In this document: piece by piece, positions 23,637 to 28,477 of the stretch
Layout of the letters: each line of letters opens with the position of its first letter
Position numbering within the stretch: position 1 is the stretch's first letter
Assembly: GCA_050122535.1 (NCBI GenBank)
Contig: JASFIT010000007.1
Coordinates: forward strand, 1 to 28,477
From: JASFEQ01 sp050122535
GTDB taxonomy: Bacteria > Desulfobacterota > DSM-4660 > Desulfatiglandales > HGW-15
DNA length: 28,477 nucleotides
Direction of reading: 5' to 3'
Translations under genes and position numbers: made by a program
Notes under the pieces: generated by a model
Databases searched by the model: none
Told to the model about the DNA's origin: nothing
What the model saw: only the letters and a program-made list of their open reading frames with translations

Positions 23637-24308
23637 CTAAGCTTTCTTTTTCGCATCAGAGGCCAGGGCATCGGTCTCTTTTAGCGTAATGGCCCCAACC
23701 GGACAGGCCTCCACACAGGCCACATACGTCTCGTCGTCGAGGCGCGGGGACGCCTCCTCCCCATGAAAACTGATTACCGTTTCAAAACCCCGCTTGGCAA
23801 AAGTCAAAAGCGGTTTCCCATGCCCTTTTTGGATCACATAAACACATCTACCGCACAATACGCATCGGTTGGGATAATACTTCAAGACCGGGTGCTCTTC
23901 GTCTGTTTGGGGGTCTTTTAGGAACTGTTCCAGGCCCTTGGGTTTTAGACCCACCTTTAAGAACTTTGCCATATTCTGCAGTTCGCATTTTTTGTTGGCG
24001 GGACAGTTTGCGCAGTCCACTTCATGCACTGAGAGGAGAAGTCGAAGGGCAGAGCATTGCAATCTTCGCACAAAGGGAGTGTCTGTTTTGACCACCAAGC
24101 CTTCGCGGACCGGGATAGTACAGGAGGCTATCGGTTCCTCCTCTCCTTCTATTTCCACAAAGCACATCCTGCATGAAGCGTGAGGTTGCTCCATCTCCTC
24201 CAAATAGCAAAGGTTGGGAATATATATATCGTTTTCAAGGCAGGCCTGAAGAAGAGTCGTGCCTTCTCTCGCTTTAATCTCTTTATCATCTACAAGGATT
24301 TTAATCAT
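23637..24308 (-). CDS. HoxU/NuoG-N-like iron-sulfur subunit with a lost ferredoxin cluster
   Basis: A 223-residue electron-carrying subunit. Residues 1-75 are a [2Fe-2S] ferredoxin domain (Cys34, 46, 49, 63); 80-115 carry the His-Cys-ligated [4Fe-4S] motif (His95, Cys99, 102, 108); 140-210 would be a two-cluster ferredoxin. There, Cys149, 152, 155 and Cys202 form a full set for cluster I, but the other cluster keeps only Cys198, its remaining ligand places being Ile159, Asp192 and Tyr195. The ATG at 24308 fits the family start (MIKILVDDKE); ATG 24335 is in frame but adds an atypical extension. It follows the NuoF-like gene by 231 bases that contain repeats. In hydrogenases and formate dehydrogenases such a domain is fused to or bound by a catalytic subunit; none is seen here. 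Confidence 0.88.
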   Translation of the reverse strand: MIKILVDDKEIKAREGTTLLQACLENDIYIPNLCYLEEMEQPHASCRMCFVEIEGEEEPIASCTIPVREGLVVKTDTPFVRRLQCSALRLLLSVHEVDCANCPANKKCELQNMAKFLKVGLKPKGLEQFLKDPQTDEEHPVLKYYPNRCVLCGRCVYVIQKGHGKPLLTFAKRGFETVISFHGEEASPRLDDETYVACVEACPVGAITLKETDALASDAKKKA

Positions 24309-24412
24309 CTCAGAGATCCGGAATGTGGGATTCATTATTGCCGGGCTGACGATCTTGGATTTAAGACCATCGCTACCTCGTACGAATCAACATTGCCAGA
24401 TAGTCATTGCGA

Positions 24413-24430
24413 CCCCCGCGGAAGCGGGGG
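24413..24430. repeat. REP-like palindrome inside the NADH-oxidising operon
   Basis: Perfect 7-base arms CCCCCGC (24413-24419) and GCGGGGG (24424-24430) with a GGAA loop, preceded by GTCATTGCGA, as in the element at 10868. A looser GTTCGGCC...GGCCGTGAAC dyad follows at about 24437-24500. The gap 24309-24539 between the two subunit genes is made up largely of these repeats and holds no gene. Confidence 0.7.
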
Positions 24431-24539
24431 GAAGCCGTTCGGCCTCGAGTTTCTCGACTCTACTCGAAACCCTGAGCCCATCGGCCGTGAACTCGAAGCC
24501 GGACCGTTCATCGAGAGGCTCCCGACCGAGAGGCAATCA

Positions 24540-26468
24540 TCAATCCTCAACCGGGCGCTCAACAACGGGAGCCAATTCAGGAGGAGATACCCTCCTGACC
24601 GCATCATATTCTGGCGGGCAGGCGACCATGCACTCGCCACATTTGACGCAGAGTTTCTGGTCCACCCCTTTTTTTCGATTTCTGGTGGTAAAGATGGCCT
24701 CCACAGGGCAACTCCCAACGCAGGCGTCGCATCCGCGGGCACATTTCTCCAAGTCAATGTAGTAGGCGGTCAGCTCTCGGCACATGCAAGCCGGACATCT
24801 TTTCTCCTTGATATGCGCCACGTACTCATCCCTGAAATATTGCAGGGAAGTGAGGACAGGGTTGGATGCGGTCCTACCTAAACCACATAGGGAACCATAT
24901 CTTAGATCTTGGCTCAAGGCCTCCAGTTGTTCCAGGTCACTTTCACGGCCCTCCCCTTTTGTTATCCGCTTCAGTATATTCAGCAGATGATGGGTCCCGA
25001 TTCTGCAGAAGGTGCATTTCCCACAAGATTCCTTTTGGGTGAAATCCAGGAAATAACGAGCCACGTCCACCATGCAGGTATCCTCATCCATAACCACCAT
25101 GCCGCCAGAGCCCATCATTGCGCCTGCTTCGGTCAGAGAGTCAAAGTCCACCGGGGTCTCCAAAAACTCTTGGGGCAGGCATCCCCCAGAGGGTCCTCCG
25201 ATCTGCACGGCCTTGAATTTCTTCTTCTTGGGAATCCCGCCACAGATATCAAAAATAAGGGTTCCTAACCGGATACCCATGGGGATTTCCACCAGACCTG
25301 CATGAACAACATCTCCTACCACGGAGAAGATGGCGGTCCCTGGACTTTTCTCTGTTCCTATCCCCCTATACCAAGCAGCACCCTGGCTTATAACTGCTGG
25401 TATGGAGGCAAGGGTTTTTACATTGTTTACCACTGTGGGCTGACCCCAGAGGCCTTTTTGGACCGGATAGGGTGGGCGATACTGAGGCATACCCCGTTTC
25501 CCTTCGATGGATTGGATGAGTGCCGTTTCTTCACCACAGACAAAGGCCCCCGAGCCTTGGAATACTTCGATCTCCAAATGGAATGGACTTCCCAGAATGC
25601 CTCTACCCAAGAGCCCAAGCTCCTTTGCCTGCTCAACGGCCTTGAGGACCATTCTCACCGCGAGCGGATATTCCCCTCTCACGTAGACGATGCCCTTTTG
25701 AGCACCAATGGCGTATGCGCATATGGCCATGCCTTCCAGGATCTGATGGGGATTGCTCTCCAAGATCGTGCGGTCCATATAGGCACCAGGATCCCCTTCG
25801 TCCGCATTGCAGATGACGATCTTCTCCTCTCCTTCGGCGCACGCTGCCAATGCCCATTTCTTGCCCGTTGGGAATCCAGCGCCCCCCCTGCCCCGAAGAC
25901 CAGAGTTTTCAACCTCGCTAATGACTTCGTCAGGTGCCCTTTGCAGTGCCTTCAGGAGGGCAGCGTATCCGTCCTCCGCAATGTAATCATAGATATCTTC
26001 CGGATCAATGCGTCCGCATTTCTCCATAACCACGCGCTCTTCTCGGTTGAATCGGGGGAAGTCCATGACCGAGGGTATGAGCTCATTTTCCTCCGTGGCA
26101 CCCAGGACGTGCTCAAAAAGAGGATCGCCATCCTCTAAGAAAGATCTTACCAACATCCTGGCCTTGCCCGGCGTCACCTGATGATACAGAATTGGAGGAA
26201 ATCCAGGGGTTTCTATGACAACGACCGGCTCTGCATAGCAATGCCCGACGCAGCCCACGGTATGGATACGGGCTTGGACGTCCCGTTCCGAAAGCACGCC
26301 TTCGAATGCCTTTCTCGTTTCCTCGGCACCAGAGGCTATGCCGCACGTAGCCATGCCAATGTGTATTTTAGGGCCTGACACCTCACTGAATGCCTTGCGA
26401 CGTCTTTCTGCCTCATCACGAATGGCCCTGAACTGCTGATTAAGTTTTTCCTTATTCGCCAGATTCAT
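24540..26468 (-). CDS. NuoF/HydB/HndC-like NADH-oxidising FMN iron-sulfur subunit
   Basis: A 642-residue soluble flavoprotein that would oxidise NADH (or NADPH) via FMN. Residues about 33-110 are a thioredoxin-like [2Fe-2S] domain (Cys42, 73, 77). The NuoF core has the NADH/FMN loops GRGGAGFPTGKKW, CNADEGDPGAYMDR and GSGAFVCGEETALIQSIEG, then an SLBB-like part (PSGGCLP) and the N3-type cluster ESCGKCTFCRIG plus a later Cys in SLCGLG. The C-terminus adds two [4Fe-4S] motifs (CARGCDACVGSCP and CVKCGECMVACP), as in HydB of bifurcating hydrogenases and HndC, and unlike respiratory NuoF. It overlaps the NuoE-like gene by 17 bases. Partner enzyme unknown: hydrogenase, formate dehydrogenase, Hdr-like or corrinoid-reducing systems are all possible. 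Confidence 0.93.
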   Translation of the reverse strand: MNLANKEKLNQQFRAIRDEAERRRKAFSEVSGPKIHIGMATCGIASGAEETRKAFEGVLSERDVQARIHTVGCVGHCYAEPVVVIETPGFPPILYHQVTPGKARMLVRSFLEDGDPLFEHVLGATEENELIPSVMDFPRFNREERVVMEKCGRIDPEDIYDYIAEDGYAALLKALQRAPDEVISEVENSGLRGRGGAGFPTGKKWALAACAEGEEKIVICNADEGDPGAYMDRTILESNPHQILEGMAICAYAIGAQKGIVYVRGEYPLAVRMVLKAVEQAKELGLLGRGILGSPFHLEIEVFQGSGAFVCGEETALIQSIEGKRGMPQYRPPYPVQKGLWGQPTVVNNVKTLASIPAVISQGAAWYRGIGTEKSPGTAIFSVVGDVVHAGLVEIPMGIRLGTLIFDICGGIPKKKKFKAVQIGGPSGGCLPQEFLETPVDFDSLTEAGAMMGSGGMVVMDEDTCMVDVARYFLDFTQKESCGKCTFCRIGTHHLLNILKRITKGEGRESDLEQLEALSQDLRYGSLCGLGRTASNPVLTSLQYFRDEYVAHIKEKRCPACMCRELTAYYIDLEKCARGCDACVGSCPVEAIFTTRNRKKGVDQKLCVKCGECMVACPPEYDAVRRVSPPELAPVVERPVED

Positions 26469-26985
26469 CTCTCTTCTTTTCTCTCTCTTGCTTCTCCTTT
26501 TCTATCTGGAAACCAAGGAGCAGCCCTTCCACCTTGCTGGGAGCCATATGCCCTTGGATGGTTTCTTCAACAACGGCCACCGGCGCTAGAGCGCAGCACC
26601 CTACGCAGGCGACACGTTCGAGACTGAACTCTTTATCAGGCGTGGTCTCCCCATCCTGGATCTCTAGCTTTCTTTCAAAATTCTCAAGGATAATATCACC
26701 GCCTCTCACGTGACAGGCTGTACCGAGGCAGACTTTAATGGGGTGCTTGCCCGGGGGTTGAAAACGGAATTGGTTATAGAATGTGGCGACTCCATATACC
26801 TCACATGTGGCCAGTTCCAGATGCTCTGCCACCATTTTCATGGCTTCGGGATGCAGGTAGGCGTGTCGTTCTTGGACCGCCTGCAAAATAGGGATGAGAT
26901 GCCTTCTCTCTTTTCCAAAGGATGAAAGGCGGGAAGCGATATCCCTTAGCATCTGCTGTTCTTCGGAATCCAACGTCTCAATCAT
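26452..26985 (-). CDS. nuoE: NuoE/HydA-like thioredoxin-fold [2Fe-2S] subunit
   Basis: A 177-residue protein with a helical N-terminal part (ILQAVQERHAYLHPEAM) and a thioredoxin-like fold binding one [2Fe-2S] cluster: Cys86 and Cys91 in VCLGTACH, Cys127 and Cys131 in ACVGCCALAP. VYGVATFYNQF is the usual NuoE motif. It passes electrons with the NuoF-like partner whose gene overlaps its end by 17 bases. The C-terminal 20 residues are a charged tail (KEKQEREKKRDE). The ATG at 26985 has GGAG seven bases before it. A 222-base gap separates it from the upstream cyclic-nucleotide-binding-fold gene; a lone TATACT lies there without a good -35. Confidence 0.94.
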   Translation of the reverse strand: MIETLDSEEQQMLRDIASRLSSFGKERRHLIPILQAVQERHAYLHPEAMKMVAEHLELATCEVYGVATFYNQFRFQPPGKHPIKVCLGTACHVRGGDIILENFERKLEIQDGETTPDKEFSLERVACVGCCALAPVAVVEETIQGHMAPSKVEGLLLGFQIEKEKQEREKKRDESGE

Positions 26986-27207
26986 TGCTCACTCCGTTCT
27001 AACAACACGACCCCCAGGGTTTTCCCCGGTGCGAGTATACGGATGACGCTAATCGAGGAAAACAAAACAATGGAGAGATTCAAAAAAGGAGAGAAAGCCA
27101 CCGAGGCATCAAGGCGGCCGCCAAAAAGGGTAGGCCAATGTACTGTGCCTGATCGTCTTCGCCGGTGGATGCTCAAAACAGGTGAGCGGAAAAACGACCA
27201 AAGGTTC

Positions 27208-27675
27208 CTAAATCTTCTCCATAGCTCCGTATGCGCCCTGGATTCTGTCTCGCAGCAAAAAGCAAAGCCTCTCCAATACCCTAAACCCGAGCTCCGTGCT
27301 ACCAAGCATCAACTGCCTCAGATCCGATCCTTTTATGGCCACAACCTTTGTCGGTTTTTGACAGGTCGCCGAAGACATGAGATTGTGGGGTTCACCCAGA
27401 AGTGTAGACCAGCAACCAAAAACCCTTCCCTTACCAAGAATTCCGATGACTACACTTCCCTGCCGCGCACCCATGTCCATAGACCTTTCCAAGAATATGT
27501 GGCCCTCTGCAATGACATAGAGGTGCTCCCCGAAATCACCTTGCCGGAAGATATATCCCCCTGGTTCATACGTCTCCACCTGACAGAGACTGGCTATCTG
27601 CTCGATACTGCTCTGCTCCAGTCCCTTGAAGAACTCGCTGCTTTCTAAGGCCTGTCTAATCTCTGAATGGCTCAT
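27208..27675 (-). CDS. Stand-alone cyclic-nucleotide-binding-fold protein (no DNA-binding domain)
   Basis: A 155-residue protein made only of a CAP-like beta barrel and its C-terminal helix. YEPGGYIFRQGDFGEHLYVIAEG (split across about residues 40-62) is the usual start of the barrel, and GKGRVFGCWSTLLGEP is where the phosphate-binding cassette should be. The Glu and Arg that hold the cyclic phosphate in CRP (FGE...R-A) are absent: FGCWS and NLMSSAT stand there. There is no helix-turn-helix, so it is not a transcription factor by itself. ATG 27675 is preferred over ATG 27690 because AAGGGA lies seven bases upstream. It lies between the corrinoid-activation-like gene and the NuoE-like gene, same strand, so it is probably in one operon with them and may sense redox or ligand state (inference). 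Confidence 0.85.
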   Translation of the reverse strand: MSHSEIRQALESSEFFKGLEQSSIEQIASLCQVETYEPGGYIFRQGDFGEHLYVIAEGHIFLERSMDMGARQGSVVIGILGKGRVFGCWSTLLGEPHNLMSSATCQKPTKVVAIKGSDLRQLMLGSTELGFRVLERLCFLLRDRIQGAYGAMEKI

Positions 27676-27755
27676 GTGAGATCCCTTCATTTCTTAGAGG
27701 ATTAAATATACCCCATTTGATCCAATGACGCTACCCCTTGCACGTGCCGACCATT

Positions 27756-28477
27756 CTAGTATTTTACAGAGGGGAATAGCCTGCTATCAGTGTGTGGCAA
27801 AAACAGGGCCGCCACGTATTCGTCCATAAAGGGCTGGTAGCTGGAAAGCTCAACGTTTGTCATGGACTTGGAAATGTTCACACATTTTTCAAAGGCAGAC
27901 TCGGAGAGAAGCGCCATGCGGGCGCCCGTCAGAGAACTGTTCCCGATGAATCTTATTTTTTCCCCCGCCATATCCGGTAAAAGGCCAATAGCAATGGCTT
28001 TGGGGATATTCAGATAGTTCCCAAACCCCCCTGCCACATAGAAGGTGTCCAGTTGGTCAACAGCAAGCCCAATGTAGTTCATCAATGATCTGATGGCAGC
28101 AAAAACGGCCCCTTTTGATTTGATCAAATTGTCCACATCCGACTCAGTAATGACTATGGGATGTCTCGTCTCCGTCTCCTCTGGCCCTGCGATGAGATAC
28201 TGAGGGATCTCATCTTCTGAACCCAATCTAGGATCTCTCAGCTCTCTGTTGAATTTCCCATCTGCTCCGATAATCCTATTCTTCACCAATTCATAGATGC
28301 AGTCTATGAGCCCAGAACCACATATCCCTTGGGGATTGGCGTTGCCTATAGTATCATATTCAACTCTACCATCACGTATCTCCACCTTTTCTATGGCGCC
28401 CCTTGTGGCCCGCATACCACACCGGGTCCCACCCCCCTCAAAGGCTGGACCAGCAGAAGCTGAACAGCATACGAGCC
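27756..28477 (-). CDS. RACo/RamA-like corrinoid protein activator, ASKHA (DUF4445) domain, partial
   Basis: The 3' part (about 240 residues) of a gene that continues beyond the right edge. The frame is open to base 28477: upstream of the internal Met at 28415 it reads SAGPAFEGGGTRCGMRATRG, which is the conserved motif of DUF4445 proteins. Further family blocks are GICGSGLID, ESDVDNLIKSKGAVFAAI, FYVAGGFGNYL and GNSSLTGARMALL. The family uses ATP to reactivate corrinoid iron-sulfur or methyltransferase proteins by reducing Co(II) to Co(I); the N-terminal ferredoxin domain would be outside the window. Its place at the head of an operon with an NADH-oxidising module suggests that the latter could supply electrons (inference). 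Stop is TAG at 27756-27758. Confidence 0.9.
   Translation of the reverse strand, partial: LVCCSASAGPAFEGGGTRCGMRATRGAIEKVEIRDGRVEYDTIGNANPQGICGSGLIDCIYELVKNRIIGADGKFNRELRDPRLGSEDEIPQYLIAGPEETETRHPIVITESDVDNLIKSKGAVFAAIRSLMNYIGLAVDQLDTFYVAGGFGNYLNIPKAIAIGLLPDMAGEKIRFIGNSSLTGARMALLSESAFEKCVNISKSMTNVELSSYQPFMDEYVAALFLPHTDSRLFPSVKY

Noticed and set aside
24180..26138. Long plus-strand open frames (up to 278 residues) over the NuoF-like gene
   Set aside because: They lie opposite a gene with complete family motifs and show no motif or ribosome site of their own. They are antisense shadows.
26986..27207. Promoter for the NuoEF-like genes
   Set aside because: A TATACT at 27034-27039 (minus strand) stands without a matching -35 box at 16-18 bases, so it was not listed as a feature.
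27043..27648. Plus-strand 201-residue open frame opposite the cNMP-fold gene
   Set aside because: Antisense to a recognisable domain, low-complexity start, no supporting motif.

Overview
The window looks like part of a chromosome from an anaerobic deltaproteobacterium (Desulfobacterota; a sulfate-reducing or syntrophic lineage). This is inferred from gene content: an NfnAB/SudAB-type transhydrogenase, a NapH/NapG-like iron-sulfur membrane protein paired with a Tat-exported DUF362 protein, a HydB/HndC-type NADH-oxidising flavoprotein module, and a RACo/RamA-like corrinoid activation protein. Intergenic regions also carry several short repeat families that I associate with this group. No rRNA, tRNA, CRISPR array, transposase or phage gene was seen.

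Left part (1-10.5 kb). A TPR-like gene tail ends at base 69 and converges on a B-box/membrane/TPR gene (minus). A divergent gene encodes an exported caspase-like protein with a C-terminal beta-sandwich-like domain. Next come panB, a GC-rich hairpin cluster, panE and an MFS transporter, then nfnA-nfnB, closed by a strong terminator that touches the stop codon of the convergent orn gene. panB is preceded by an intrinsic terminator abutting its ribosome binding site, which suggests attenuation.

Middle part (10.5-21.5 kb). A repeat-filled gap of about 690 bp carries two kinds of inverted repeat. It is followed by a DUF362 gene translationally coupled to a NapH-NapG fusion gene, then purB. Directly after purB come three overlapping genes: a Csd6/Pgp2-like YkuD protein with two tandem C-terminal domains, a single-pass coiled-coil membrane protein, and a Csd4/Pgp1-like M99 carboxypeptidase with the atypical Gln zinc ligand. 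Together they resemble the peptide-trimming cell-shape module of helical Campylobacterota. A convergent RNase II/R-family gene follows.

Right part (21.5-28.5 kb). After an unrecognised 152-residue protein, all genes are on the minus strand: an M19 dipeptidase, and a probable operon read from the right edge (RACo-like protein, cut by the window; cyclic-nucleotide-binding-fold protein; NuoE-like; NuoF-like; HoxU/NuoG-N-like). The last of these has lost exactly the ligands of one of the two ferredoxin-type clusters. The module has no hydrogenase or formate dehydrogenase catalytic subunit in view.

The most distinctive content is the Csd4/Csd6-like operon with its unknown middle protein, the one-cluster ferredoxin subunit in an orphan diaphorase module, the NapH-NapG fusion with an internal twin-arginine segment, and the panB leader. 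All family assignments are from reading motifs by eye; no database search was possible.
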